Of a stretch of DNA of 64,000 nt, positions 1 to 10,750 are shown piece by piece (within the stretch, counting starts at the first letter, position 1; every line of letters begins with the position of its first letter). Location of the stretch: the NCBI RefSeq assembly GCF_020520425.1, contig NC_079490.1, positions 5,456,001 to 5,520,000 of the forward strand. Reading direction: 5' to 3'. The notes beneath the pieces were generated by a model, which was given only the letters and a program-made list of their open reading frames with translations, searched no databases and was not told the origin of the DNA. Origin of the DNA: Spinacia oleracea. Taxonomy: Eukaryota > Streptophyta > Magnoliopsida > Caryophyllales > Amaranthaceae. The position numbers and the translations under genes are program-made.

Positions 1-1415
1 CTATTGAATGTGGTTGATGAGGACGTTAATCGATAGAGTTTGAGGATGTTAGGGTCGATGTGGTGAAATGTTAGGGAAGTGAGGTGGTGTGGCGGTGGTG
101 GTGTTGGTATCTCTTTATCTTTGTGCGCTTATGTTATGTTGCAGTTTTGCTTGTTTTGAATGCCATTAAGCTTTCTTTTGCCATTGAATGTGGTTGATGA
201 GGAGATAAAACCGCTTTTGAGGATATTAGGGTGGTCGTGGTGAAATGTTACTTGTTGGGGAAGTCTGGTAGTGGTGGTGTCTTGGACGATGTTTATATAT
301 TGCCAATATTGGTATTCGTGGATTGGATGGCCGTGTCTGTATATGCCTTTTCGAGGTTCCATAAACAGGTACATTTAGGTGACCAACTAGGCAACTAGGA
401 GGAGGAACCTAACATTGCTTCCCTGGAGGATGTTTTTTTCTAGATTACACGAACCTTAAGATTGTTGTCCACTTGTCGTGGAATCGTAGATAGGTCAGAA
501 GTGTGGTGGTTTCTTAAAATGGCTATGGTGTTATATGTTTATACTGGCAGTCTGGTACCTTGGACGGTTGTGCTGGTTTGTTTTACGGAATTATGGTGGT
601 ACGGCTGGTACCTCAAATAGGTATTTTTGGTGGCTGTGGTGGTTGAACTTCACAAAGTTTAACACCTTGTTGGGAGGATCGTATGATTGCTTTGCTTCCC
701 CCTTATTGTTCATAGCTTGATGGCTGGCGAAGCCATGAAGTTTCTGATTCTACCTTTATATATATCATTCTCTTATAACCAGAACCACCACACCTCACTG
801 CTGTCAATCTGTCATGTTGCTGGCGCGGTCATCTCAAGAAGGACCTTGTACCTTTCTTTGCCATTCTCTGCTGAATAGATACTGTTTTTAATTCTGCTTA
901 ATGTCTCAATCCAAGTTCAAATTAGAGTTGTGGTTGTTCTAAAGTTATAGGTTGCTAATTGGGCACATTTTATGAGCCCGGAATGAGTAACATGCTAGTA
1001 ATTTATCAAATTGACGTGTCATTAAGTTTAATCTATTGAAACAAAGAGGTTATAATAAGACCCCTCTGTATCTGGTGTGTATCATGAAAAGTTATTGCCT
1101 TGAAACTCCGTTTTAAGTGTAGGCAATTGCATTACATGTTATGGTAATTGGTAATCGGTAACTACTATTATGCTGTAATAACACTAGAATTATTGGTTAT
1201 TGCTTGCATGTGCTATTATTTATAATCATTTGGCCAGCCAAAAATCAGTCTCCTTTATGAGTGAGCCTCTCCTTGATCTGGTTGTATAATCTGTCACCCT
1301 TTCACCTTTTTTTGTTTTGGTTGGTAGACTCTTCTATGATTATACGGTTGAATACTGTGAACTTTTAATTACTTTTTCTGGCTTGTTTTCTTGTGAAATC
1401 TGTTCATTAACATAA
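1..1415. other. Non-coding or intronic sequence with a 180-bp-spaced imperfect repeat
   Basis: No credible coding exon is visible. The stretches near 1-110 and 181-290 are imperfect copies of one another (both begin with ATTGAATGTGGTTGATGAGG and continue with GGTGAAATGTTA and a GGTGGTGGTG tract). The rest is ordinary AT-rich sequence. It could be promoter, or intron of a gene that starts left of the window. Confidence 0.4.
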
Positions 1416-1430
1416 TTCTGTTTTTGGCAG

Positions 1431-1685
1431 AGAACACTAAAAGCTGGAAAATTAAATGAGAAGATTCTGAAATTGTTCGTAGCGTCTGGTGACGAAAAAC
1501 TTCTTTCCCTTATCCGGGAGCTCAATATCAACCCAGTAATTTCTCCAGTTCTTCCTACCCGTAAGTCCTGGTCTTTCCCCTTTTTTTAATCAATTCATTG
1601 CATCATACTCCATAGTTAATTTGATTGTGTTATAGCCTGATAAGTACGATTTATTCCTTTCAGGGTGTGACGGCCGCTGGTACTG
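1431..1685 (+). other. Possible spliced leader exons of the RGP5-like gene, or last exons of an upstream gene
   Basis: A strong acceptor (TTTTTGGCAG) precedes 1431, a strong donor (GTAAGT) follows 1560, and a second acceptor (CTTTCAG) ends at 1663. The 130-nt exon is open for 43 codons with coding-like composition. Joined to the segment from 1664 it continues for a few codons and stops at the TGA ending at 1685. That stop lies only 39 nt before the RGP5-like ATG, too close for two ordinary plant transcription units. I see two readings: the 5' leader of the RGP5-like mRNA carrying an upstream reading frame, or the 3' end of an overlapping upstream gene. I recognise no protein family in the translation. 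Confidence 0.35.
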
Positions 1686-1724
1686 ATTTTTTTTGTCTTA
1701 CGGTCCTTTGTATAAACACCGAAA

Positions 1725-2783
1725 ATGGCTCAGTTCAGCATTAAGGATAATGATGTGGATATCGTGATTGGTGCTCTACAGTCTGATCTCACATCATTTA
1801 TGAACGCATGGAAACCCATGTTCTCCCGATATCACTTGATCATAGTCAAAGACCCCGAACTGAAAGAAGATCTGAAGATTCCAGACGGATTCGATGCCCA
1901 GATCTTTACAAAGGCTGACATGGACAAGGCCGTCGGACCTTCACTGACTTCCCAGCTTTTCTCTGGCTATTCATGTCGTTACTATGGGTACCTCGTCTCT
2001 AACAAGAAATACGTCATCTCGATCGATGATGATTGCATCCCTGCCAAGGATGATAAAGGGTTCCAAGTAGATGCTGTTGCGCAGCATCTTTTCAACCTCG
2101 CAGCCCCCGCCACCCCTCTCTTCTTCAACACACTTTACGACCCGTTTTGCAAGGGAGCCGACTTTGTTCGCGGGTACCCGTTTAGCATGCGGGAAGGGGT
2201 CCCGTGTGCTCTCTCGTGCGGGCTCTGGCTCAATCTAGCTGACCTGGATGCTCCAACCCAAGCTCTCAAGCCCGAACAGAGAAACACCAGATACGTGGAT
2301 GCTGTTCTCACTGTCCCCAACAAGGCCTTGATGCCGTTAAGTGGAATCAACATAGGGTTCAACCGCGAGTTGCTGGGTCCCGCTTTGTTCCCCGGTTTGA
2401 AACTCACAAAGGAAGGGAAGGTAAGATGGGAAACCATGGAAGACGTGTTCTCCGGTATGTGTGCCAAAGTCGTGTGCGACCACTTAAAACTCGGAGTGAA
2501 AACCGGACTCCCGTACGTCTGGAGAGAGGAAAGAGGCGACGCAGTTCAGAGCTTGAAGAAAGATTGGGAAGGTATGAAGCTAATGGAGGACGCGATCCCG
2601 TTCTTCGAGTCCATCAAATTGCCGGCCGAAGCTGTTAACGCCAAGGAGTGTATGTTGGAGTTGGCGAAACTGGTTAAGGAAAGGTTTGGTGCTGAAAAGA
2701 ATTCGGTACTTACTCAAGCTGCTGATGGCATGATTGAGTGGGTTAAGCTATGGAAGAAGGTAGTAGTACCAGCTTCTAATTAG
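1725..2783 (+). CDS. RGP5: Reversibly glycosylated polypeptide / UDP-arabinopyranose mutase-like protein, RGP5 type
   Basis: The 352-residue protein is full length for the RGP/UAM family (GT75), which interconverts UDP-arabinopyranose and UDP-arabinofuranose for cell-wall synthesis in cytosolic and Golgi-associated complexes. Visible hallmarks are the N-terminal DVDIVIGAL block, the acidic triad D101-D103 (ISIDDDCIPAKD), and the FVRGYPFSMREG block with R149 and R156, the region that holds the reversibly glycosylated arginine in active mutases. The C-terminal block with VWREERGDAV and LKKDWEGMKLMED and the short N-terminus fit the RGP5 branch better than RGP1-3. Arabidopsis RGP5 has shown no mutase activity on its own and is thought to act within heteromers; I infer the same here. 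The gene is intronless across the coding region. The ATG context GAAAATGGC and family length support the start. Confidence 0.95.
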   Translation: MAQFSIKDNDVDIVIGALQSDLTSFMNAWKPMFSRYHLIIVKDPELKEDLKIPDGFDAQIFTKADMDKAVGPSLTSQLFSGYSCRYYGYLVSNKKYVISIDDDCIPAKDDKGFQVDAVAQHLFNLAAPATPLFFNTLYDPFCKGADFVRGYPFSMREGVPCALSCGLWLNLADLDAPTQALKPEQRNTRYVDAVLTVPNKALMPLSGINIGFNRELLGPALFPGLKLTKEGKVRWETMEDVFSGMCAKVVCDHLKLGVKTGLPYVWREERGDAVQSLKKDWEGMKLMEDAIPFFESIKLPAEAVNAKECMLELAKLVKERFGAEKNSVLTQAADGMIEWVKLWKKVVVPASN

Positions 2784-4050
2784 AAACTGCTGTTAATTTT
2801 AGTCGTATACAGTAGAGAATGAGAACTTTTGAAGTGGAGATGTTTCACTTTGTTAAGGTAGGCTATGCTTGTTCTCTTTCGGTGTTCTTGTTATCAGAAT
2901 TATGTCGAAAACGGATGTTATGTTACTATGTTAATTGTTGATTAGGGATATATTTCCCCTTGTTTGGAATGTTAACTCCAGTGATTTATAGTATATGATT
3001 ACTTCCATCACCTATTTTTCTCCCTTGCAAATTCTAATAAGTTTTATAAGTTCGATAAGGACCAATAATTTATATTATTAAAGAAATAAATAATAATTAC
3101 TTTATTAATTTGTATTTATTAATAATGGTTTTGTAATTAACTATATTGGAAAATTGTAATGACTACTCCGTAAAAGTTTAGAAATCAAGTTTAATAAGGT
3201 CCAGTAAAGTCTTATAACGTCCTCAATAACTCTAATAAGTTCCCATGAGGTAATATAAAGTCTTGTAAGTTGTAAGTTCAGATAAGTCAAGGTCTTATAA
3301 TTTTATTTTATTTTTTACAACATGTCTTATAAGCAGAAGAGAATGCATCCTATATGTGTCACTTAATATTAATCGGCAGATTAAAAGCTTAAATTATTGG
3401 GTAAACCTTGGACTTTTAGGTTTTTTTAATATATATAAATCCTATATATGATGAGATCTTGTGGAAAAAACCAATTTTTTTTGGGCATTTGTACGGAGAA
3501 AACAATAACAATGAGTTTAAAAATAATTGGTATAGAGATGGAAAATAATAACTTTCCGATATACAAAATTAGGGTCAAGATCCTCTAAAGTTAATAATCC
3601 TACAAAATGTAGACCATTAATCTCTCAATTCTTTCATCATTAAACACTTTGCTAACAAATGTTAAGTGTACGATTTATTTTTATCACAATTGATTCTACT
3701 ACTCGTATAACTTTTAACAAGATTTTTCGTTTTGAGGGAAAAGATGAGATGCGGATTTATTAAGCTAAATCAAGCTTAATAAATCCTAATACACCGGATC
3801 CCATCAGAACTCCACAGTTAAGCGTGACGAGAGTAGTATTAGGATGGGTTATCTCTTGAAAAGTCAAATTCGGATCACAAAATAATTGAATGAATAATTG
3901 AATGGAGTGATTTAGTTTGCCAAAAAGAGAATGTAACAAGTTAATTATTAGGAAGAATTAAGATTAAACATGGATATCCCGCCAAATCCTCCTCCCTAAA
4001 CAAATTTTATGCCTACCACTTGGCTTGGTTATGTTTTAATTTCCCCTCTT
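2784..4050. other. RGP5-like 3' UTR and AT-rich intergenic region
   Basis: The first 200 nt are presumably 3' UTR. From about 3030 to 3310 there are repeated CTTATAA/AATAAGT words in both orientations, suggesting a decayed MITE, but I cannot define its ends. No coding sequence is seen. Confidence 0.3.
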
Positions 4051-4054
4051 AATC

Positions 4055-4063
4055 CTATAAATA
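4055..4063 (+). promoter_or_regulatory. TATA box of the LEA-like gene
   Basis: CTATAAATA lies about 95 nt before the ATG at 4158, a normal spacing for a plant TATA box followed by a 60-70 nt leader. Confidence 0.55.
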
Positions 4064-4157
4064 CCGAAGGCATTAACAAGAAGTTATGTTCCACATTTAA
4101 ATACAAAGAAAAGTTGAAATAATTTTAGGTCAAATTCAAAACATAAAGAACACCAAA

Positions 4158-6164
4158 ATGGCTGGCCAATCTTTCTCTTTTGTTGCTAGAAACACAACCA
4201 ATCTTAAGGTTTTTCAGACAATTGCTCGAAGATATATTCAATCTGTAAGTCGCTTGTAGTCGTTGTTTTTCTTTGTTGGGGTTGCTTAAAGTGGCGGAGC
4301 CGGTTTTACAATGGCTATCATAAAATTGTAACTTTTGTATAACTATACATTATTTATAATAATGTTAAAAAATACAAGGTATGTTATTGTTAGATATATG
4401 GAGTAATTACCTTCCTATCTCCTGCATAAAGATTCTCACCAAGATATCCTGGACCAAGAAAATCTACCACAGCGAGACTTAACGGAGCAAATATATATAT
4501 AGAGGAAAAAACAGAGCCCTTTTCGACTTCACACCAGGAAGTAAGCAGAGTCATAAAACCCGAAGCAACAATTGCCTAGAAATCAAAATTAATCAATTAG
4601 ATTATACAGTTCTTTTAATCATAATTAAGCTAGAATAAAATAAAACAAAAAGTTGTTTCAATCTCAAAATACCGTATATCAGGGGCGGATCTTGGGGTGG
4701 GCCTTTGCCCCATTATTTAGAATACCTTTATGTATAAAAAGTTGCATATTAATTAGATTTAAATATGTGGTCGGTTTAGTGTAGTTGGTAACTTTTTGCG
4801 CATAAGAGACCTAACAACATATAATATATATTATACATATATTGCACATATATTATAATATATAATACGAATATTGTACATATACTATATTATATAGCCA
4901 ATATAGGTACTTAAATTGACATATGTATCAAAAGCCGGTAATTGCATTGAACTCACATGTTATTTTTCTCATTTTAACTAGCTAAAATAAGACATTATAT
5001 ATTCATATTCATATTTAAAGGAAATTTAAGGATTAAGTGATGTCAAAATGACCCATATTATTTAATCATAATTCTATCACAATCTCAAAATATAAACTTA
5101 GTTTTTCGTTTGAGAAAAATATATATATATGTAGATCTAGTTTATAGTATGCTTGTTGTAAACTTTTATGAAGAAATTAAAAAATTAACTTTCGGCCAAC
5201 CTAATATAAAAATGTTGCATGCGTCGCTGCCGTATACTCCGCCAATATGCAGGCAGCATAAATAAGACAATGAATGGCTCCCATTCCAACAATTAGTCCA
5301 TTAGCCTTTATGTAACTTGGGTACTTCTTTAGCAACTTATCCTAACAAACATAGATAAGTAAGATAGAGGTTTCATCCAAGAAATATAAAACCTAGGAAA
5401 ATGTACGTTCTTATTTATAGGCAAGATAAGTAGTGCGATATGTAACTTCGTACAAAAATTAAGAATTTTCTAGGCACGTGTAGGTATGTAACCTTTTTTT
5501 ATACTGAAAAATGTGGTTTTGATAATTTTAAGGGATCCGGCTCGACCTCTTAAGATGCAGTAAACGCAGCGAAACGAAGTCTCAACGAGGCAATGAGGAC
5601 CGGTGAAAACTTAAAAAAATAGGCTGCCTCCACCGCTGATCACGTATGTACTTCGAAAAATCACTAAAAAAAACACGATTACCTCCTTACTTAATTTTTA
5701 TTGTAATTTACCATATTTAAAAAAATTATTTGCCACCAAAATAATGTTTTCCTTCACTGTACAATTACATAAATCTTCACATTTTTCATTTTTGTGATGG
5801 AAAACGTTACTTGGTGGCAAAAGCAATTTTTTTAAAGGTAGTAAAATACAATAAAAAATTAAGTAGGGTGGTAAAAAAAACAAATTGTGTCTTTTCCAAA
5901 GATGGTGAAACACAATTTTCCTTAAGAAATTTTGTGTGTATTTTGTGCTATTATAATTAATCTATAATAAGGTACATTTTGTTTATTTTTCCTCAAAATC
6001 CATAGGTTGCCGATAGTACAAAGGAATCAGCGCACAACGTGGCTGATAAAGCAAAGAAAGCGGCGCAAGGAACTTGGGAATCAGCTAAGGAAACGGCCCA
6101 AAAGACTAAGGAAAGTGTCAAAGAGACCGCAAAACGCAGCATGAACACCAAGAACAACTCCTAA
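4158..6164 (+). CDS. Small LEA-like protein with possible mitochondrial presequence (two exons)
   Basis: Exon 1 is 4158-4244 and exon 2 is 6006-6164. The donor is GTAAGT and the acceptor CCATAG. The product is 81 residues. Residues 1-29 (MAGQSFSFVARNTTNLKVFQ... then ARRYIQS) are basic, hydroxylated and free of acidic residues, like a mitochondrial targeting peptide with an RRY processing motif. Residues 30-81 are hydrophilic Lys/Glu/Ala repeats (ADKAKKAA, ESAKETAQKTKESVKET) with the 11-mer periodicity of group 3 LEA proteins, which are disordered and stabilise membranes or proteins during drying. Targeting is inferred, not shown. The short length is typical of the small plant LEA proteins with an N-terminal presequence. 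Confidence 0.75.
4245..6005 (+). other. Long phase-0 intron of the LEA-like gene with transposon-like remnants
   Basis: The 1761-bp intron is large for a gene of 81 codons. It contains CAGGGGCGGATCTTGGGG near 4680, GTGGCGGAGCC near 4292 and GCCTCCACCGCTGATC near 5625. These resemble the GGCGGAGCC/GGCGGATC termini common at ends of plant DNA transposons. No complete element or coding sequence could be delimited. Confidence 0.35.
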
Positions 6165-6384
6165 TTTAACTAATTTAATTGTTATAGCCTACTTAATTAA
6201 AGGACTAACAATTCAGGGAATGATAACATATAATTCCCATTAATATTGATGATGATCAACCCCTACTAGCTAGCTAGGTATTTATTATACTAAGCATCAT
6301 AACTTTAATTTTTATTTTCCTTAAATCATCTTCTCTAGCTAGCTATTAGCTAGTATGAGGTTAGTAATAGTGTATACCTAAGCT

Positions 6385-9300
6385 AAAAAACATGAGAGAG
6401 AGAAAGAAACTTAGAGAGAGAAAGAGAAAAAAGAAAAAAAAGCCATATGAGATTCCAAAGAACAAAACGTACCCTAGCCCCCTACACCTCGGTTCATCCG
6501 CCTCCTTCCCCTCTCCTTCGCATCCATTGTTGAACCTTGATTTTGTTCGATTTGCTCTCCAAATCCAAAACCAGAAAAGCTCCTCTAGTTTACAGGGTAA
6601 TTATTACCCTACTTCCTACATTAATGCCTTTTTAATTAAGATTAATGAAGAGATTTTTTCAGTCTCTTTTTCTCCACCTTTGGATCTTAATCTGAGGGTT
6701 GAGATTTTCGTCTTGGGCGGCGGCCTTGGTTTCTCCGTCTGTAATTATGAGGGAAATCCACTTTCAATGGATTTAATCTTAATTGAGAATCCTTGCTACT
6801 CCATCTTGCCCAATCCTTTGTTTGGTTTGTCTTGGTTGACGAGTTCGGCGGCCTTTGCTTGCTTGAGTTGCTCTAATCCTTCGAAATTCTCAGGGAAGTA
6901 CCTATTTTTAGCTAATTATTATCTTGGAAATTGTCATATTCGTTTTATCGTTTCTGATCTGGTGTTTTCTTGCTCTGTTCGTATTCATGATGCCTTTGGT
7001 TTTGGTTTTTGGTTTAATGTGTGTTATTTATCTCACCTTGATGCTCACGTTTCTCTTAATCTCCTGTATAATCGCCCCTTAATTGCCTGTTCTACCCTCA
7101 GATCTAATATTGATTATGGATTATTGTTAATTGGTATTAATATTATCTACTTTCTCATTAACTATGTGTTTTTTTGCCATGGGATTCTGATTTTTGTGGT
7201 TAATAAGATGTCTCTTAATATGTCTTTCTGTATGGTCTCAGTAATTACCTTGGTTGTTTTTCCCCGCCCTTTTTTAAATCACCACCACTATAAATATGAA
7301 CCTCAATTGCACTGTTGTGATCACACCATCACACTCTCACATCTCCTTCTCCTACACTCTCACTATAATCACAACTACCTGTTAATTTCATTCATGTCTG
7401 ATAATCTTTCAACCTCCAACTATGCCTCACTTTTCAAGACAAACAATCCTACAGTTTCCTCTCAACCTCAATCTGCCTGTCTTCTTGGTAGTTCAGTTAA
7501 CACCATCCCCAACACCTTCTCCCACTCGGACTCAGAGTCTGTGGGAAGTCACAATTATATTGATGCTCCCAATTCCCCACCTTCGCACACTTCACACACT
7601 GTCCCTGCAGAGATTCACAGTGAATCTCTCGCTGTAATCTCCCTCAATGCCCCTCGTCTTGCTGATGATGAGGTCTCTCTTATGGAAAAGTCTTGTTTAT
7701 TTGGGAAAGCTTGGGGGGAGTTCATTCCTCAAGCTGCTATTCTAGCTAGACTTAACAAAGACTGGAATAACACTAAGGGTGAGATTAAATTCAGATATTT
7801 GGGCAATGGGTGGTTCTTAATTCAGTTTGATAACCCTCTCACTAAGCTTGATGTTTGGAATGGTCGACCTTGGTTTGTCCAAGGTCTGAACTTTGTGTTG
7901 ATGCCTTGGTATCCAGGGTTTAGAGCTCAGTTTTGTCGCATTACTAGTGTGGATCAATGGATTAAGATTCCATTTTTACCTACTGAATATTGGGCTTGGA
8001 GGTATCTTAACCAAATTGTGTCTTGTATTGGTCACCCCATCAGACTTGACCGCTTTACCCAACAAAATGTTGAAAAAGGGCAATTTGCTCGTGTTTGTGT
8101 TAATCTCAATATCACCAAACCTGTTCCACGATCAATCACTCTTAACTTTGGCTCTCATTGTCAAGAGTATTTCTTATCTTACGAGGGAGTGTGGGAAGTG
8201 TGTCCGCTTTGCGGAGATCCTAAACACACAATGAACTCATGCCCAAACAAGCCCCCTCCTTGCCTTGAATTAGTTGTTGCAAAGCTGGATTCTGCTTCTC
8301 TCTCTGCTCCAACCCACACTGATAAGGCAACCTCATCTGATTGGTGTACTGTCCTTCCTAAGAGGAGAGCCAAACCTCGTATTTTTGTTAAGGGCAACCG
8401 CTCTAGGTTTCACCCTTATGTCCCCCCAGTTACTGTCAAACCTACTGATACGAATTTGGTTGTTGCTGGTGAGCCCATTCCTGTTGCCAATCCCTTCACA
8501 AAGTTGGCTGATTTTCAAGTCTCCACAGGGGAGACTGTGACTCTCAAACCACCTACTATGACTACTGAATTCTGTGGTGTCATCAATGACATTGATGCTA
8601 CCAATGTTGCTTCTGCTTCTTTGCCTAATCCGGGCAATGATGACATCCTTCCTGATCTCACCTCTGATGATATTATGCTTGCCCCCGAAAGGCATGATGT
8701 TCCTCTTAATATGGTTGATGATGATGAGATGGATAATTGGGAGAATCATGATGATTTTCTCAATCCTGGAACGCCCCCAAGGCTGCCTGATCTTCAAAAG
8801 AGGAGAAAGAGAGACTCATCTAGCCTCTCTCCACCCTCTTCTCCTATCAATTAAGTTATGATAGGCCTGCATTGGCTTTTTTGGTCTACTTTTGCTTCCT
8901 GGTTCTGCCCAGACTTTTGCAGATGCTCGCTCCTCAATCCTATTGTTACTATGCAGCCTTTGAATTTCAAATGGTGTAGTTTGTGGGTTACTCTTTTTAA
9001 CTGGCTATGTAGCATGTTTTCTCTAAATTCTAGACTTCGTTTCCCTTATTGTCTGTATGTTCTAGATTTAGGTTTCTTTATGGCACGTTCCTCAATCATG
9101 TACTGGTTTTCTGGGCTCCAATGCAGGCTTCTTAATAGAATTTTAGTTTGGTTTGTTTTTGTTCGAATTGCCCCTCTGTTACTTCAATCTTCTGCAGTAT
9201 TACTCCTGGATGATTGTTTTTCTGCTCTCTTGTCTTGTGTTGCTACCTTTATTCAGGTTGCGACTGGGTTTTTTATGTTTGTGGTTGCCTTCCCCTTCGT

Positions 9301-9494
9301 CCCCTTGGTTACCTGTATGAGGTGGACTCGTCTTGTAGGTTCAGTTCTCCAGACTTGGCTCCCTTCCATGTTGAGATACCCATGCTTTGGGATGCTGCTT
9401 GGAAGGTTGATGCCTAATTCTGTGAGGCAAACCTTCTTTGAGTCCAAGTTCGATGATGCAACTAAGAATGCTCTTCATTCTTGGCCTGAGAACT
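6385..9494 (+). mobile_element. LINE (non-LTR retrotransposon) fragment with leader and ORF1 but no ORF2
   Basis: An AG-rich 5' end with GAGAGAGAAAG words and a leader of about 1 kb precede ORF1 (7394-8854). These are followed by about 640 nt of pyrimidine-rich spacer that stops abruptly at 9494. There the sequence switches to a segment duplicated in inverted orientation at 44327-44635. No endonuclease, reverse transcriptase, poly(A) or target-site duplication follows. Loss of the 3' part is unusual because LINE copies normally lose the 5' part. The 5' boundary is approximate. Confidence 0.65.
7394..8854 (+). CDS. LINE ORF1 protein (DUF4283 plus zinc knuckle)
   Basis: The frame is open from 6392, but I choose the ATG at 7394 because protein-like sequence (MSDNLSTSNYASL) and family similarity begin there, giving 486 residues. 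Residues about 95-185 form the DUF4283 domain of plant LINE ORF1 proteins (LFGKAWGEF, NGWFLIQFDN, GRPWFVQGLNF, LMPWYPGF). Around residues 268-284 is a CCHC knuckle (VCPLCGDPKHTMNSCP, spacing CX2CX4HX4C), followed by a Pro/Ser- and acid-rich tail. ORF1 proteins bind LINE RNA in the ribonucleoprotein. The frame is intact although the element lacks ORF2, so it cannot move by itself. It might be old gag-like coding capacity that has escaped mutation, or a young truncated insertion. Confidence 0.8.
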   Translation: MSDNLSTSNYASLFKTNNPTVSSQPQSACLLGSSVNTIPNTFSHSDSESVGSHNYIDAPNSPPSHTSHTVPAEIHSESLAVISLNAPRLADDEVSLMEKSCLFGKAWGEFIPQAAILARLNKDWNNTKGEIKFRYLGNGWFLIQFDNPLTKLDVWNGRPWFVQGLNFVLMPWYPGFRAQFCRITSVDQWIKIPFLPTEYWAWRYLNQIVSCIGHPIRLDRFTQQNVEKGQFARVCVNLNITKPVPRSITLNFGSHCQEYFLSYEGVWEVCPLCGDPKHTMNSCPNKPPPCLELVVAKLDSASLSAPTHTDKATSSDWCTVLPKRRAKPRIFVKGNRSRFHPYVPPVTVKPTDTNLVVAGEPIPVANPFTKLADFQVSTGETVTLKPPTMTTEFCGVINDIDATNVASASLPNPGNDDILPDLTSDDIMLAPERHDVPLNMVDDDEMDNWENHDDFLNPGTPPRLPDLQKRRKRDSSSLSPPSSPIN

Positions 9495-9803
9495 ATTCAT
9501 GCTTAATTGACCATTTTAAACTAATTGTGTTTTATACAAATTCAGATTTTTACTACGTCGTACCAAAATACTAGTTCATTAAAAATATTTTTTATTTATA
9601 ATATTATTAACGAGTAATTATAATACTCGGTAAACAAATTTAGCTATTTATATTTTTGAGTCGTTTCCCCGTGTTTTACAATTTTGATATTTTGCGTTTC
9701 CCCGTTTCTCCGTTTTTCGTTTTCGTGCAACCTAGCAAAAGACATAAATCCTTCTAATCATCGTTTACACATCATTGTTTGATCCGATTTCCCCTATGAC
9801 TGT
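9495..9803. repeat. Left arm of a 309-bp inverted repeat (partner 44327-44635)
   Basis: Read in reverse complement, this segment matches 44327-44635 with only one mismatch that I can see by eye. Its right edge continues uninterrupted through ACTGT into 9804 onwards. The partner is cut at exactly that point by the outer end of an LTR. The copy here therefore looks like the empty target site of the retrotransposon array. Confidence 0.85.
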
Positions 9804-10109
9804 GTAAGTAGTTCTCGCTGATTTTATTCCCCAACCGCTACATATTTTATAGAAAGCTGAGTAAGGTTGTTGGGAAGCATGAAAAAACAAGACGTGAACC
9901 ATATCATCATACCCAAACTTGTGTTCCTTTTCAACATTATCCAAGTCCATAACGATGTTCAGGTCCCATTTCCGAGAAGGCTCACGTCATCTATGATCTT
10001 ACCCGGATACTTCTGTTCAACATGAGACTTAAAACCAATTTAAGAATATTAATATAAATTAAATGTATAATCTAAATTAAGGAATTGAAATAAAGGATAA
10101 AGATTAAAT
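9804..10109. other. Intergenic sequence, continuation of the presumed empty target site
   Basis: AT-rich with no recognisable gene. It should be the other flank of the retrotransposon insertion if 9495-9803 is the unoccupied target, yet it is not found beside the array. Confidence 0.3.
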
Positions 10110-10510
10110 GGCCCTGTTCGGCAAAATTAGCGGTAACGGGTAGCGGTTAGCGGTTGAGTAGCGGGTAGCGATTAAAGTAGCGAGTAGCGGTGAATAGTAG
10201 CGGGTAACGGTTAGCTGTCAAAGTAGCGGTAACTAATATGAGTGTTCGGTAAAAGTAGCGGTTGATATTATAAAAATAAAAATAAAAGCAAGAATATTAT
10301 TTAAAACTTTATTATAGATTTGTCAAAAGCTACCCGCTACCTTAAACGCTACTAATTTTAACGTTTGACAAAAGCTACCCAACCGCTACCTCAACCGCTA
10401 ACCGCTACCTAAATCGCTACTTTACCAAACACTTACAAATTTTACAAGTAGCGTCTTGACTAGGTCAAAACGCTACCCGCTACCTCAAACGCTACCGCCG
10501 AATACGCCCT
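10110..10510. mobile_element. hAT-like foldback MITE, copy 1
   Basis: The left end (GGCCCTGTTCGGC) and right end (GCCGAATACGCCCT) share the GTTCGGC/GCCGAA core. The body is built from many copies of AGCGGGTAGCGGTTAGCGG on the left and its complement on the right, so the element folds on itself. No coding capacity. Two more large copies lie at 46183-46560 and 59511-59895. I did not find a clean 8-bp target duplication, so the superfamily is inferred from the ends only. Confidence 0.65.
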
Positions 10511-10524
10511 ATACCGAATTGAAT

Positions 10525-10554
10525 ATCTCGTGTATTAGCACGGGCATAGACTAG
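10525..10554 (+). mobile_element. Putative Helitron 3' terminus, + strand
   Basis: A short hairpin (CTCGTG-TATTAG-CACGGG with a G-U pair) is followed eight bases later by CTAG and then T, the layout of Helitron 3' ends. The 5' end could not be located. Confidence 0.4.
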
Positions 10555-10634
10555 TGTTGTAATTAAAGGGAGTATGGCGGTGAAGGAATTCTTGTTTCGG
10601 CAACATATAACATATGATGAAGTTTACTCCTTAT

Positions 10635-10740
10635 ATATGCGGTGTTGAAGTTGAGTCCATAATTCATGTCCTATTTAATTGTGTGGTAACGAAAGAAATA
10701 TGGACATGGAGAAACTTTTTCGATATAGACATTCGTGGAC
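10635..10740 (+). pseudogene. Fragment of a LINE reverse-transcriptase zinc-binding (zf-RVT) region
   Basis: One frame reads CGVEVESIIHVLFNC, then KEIWTWRNFF. This is the C..H..C and Ile-Trp signature of the zinc-binding domain that follows the reverse transcriptase in plant LINEs. Only about 35 codons survive, with no matching sequence on either side. Confidence 0.55.
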
Positions 10741-10750
10741 TATGAAAATA

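Noticed and set aside
4770-4810. tRNA-like A-box phrase (GTGTAGTTGGTAAC) in the LEA-gene intron
   Set aside because: No B box or cloverleaf follows, so neither a tRNA nor a SINE can be supported.
8855-9574. Open frame of about 238 codons after LINE ORF1
   Set aside because: It runs across the junction at 9494 into the duplicated 309-bp segment, is hydrophobic and pyrimidine-driven, and lacks endonuclease motifs; treated as LINE spacer.
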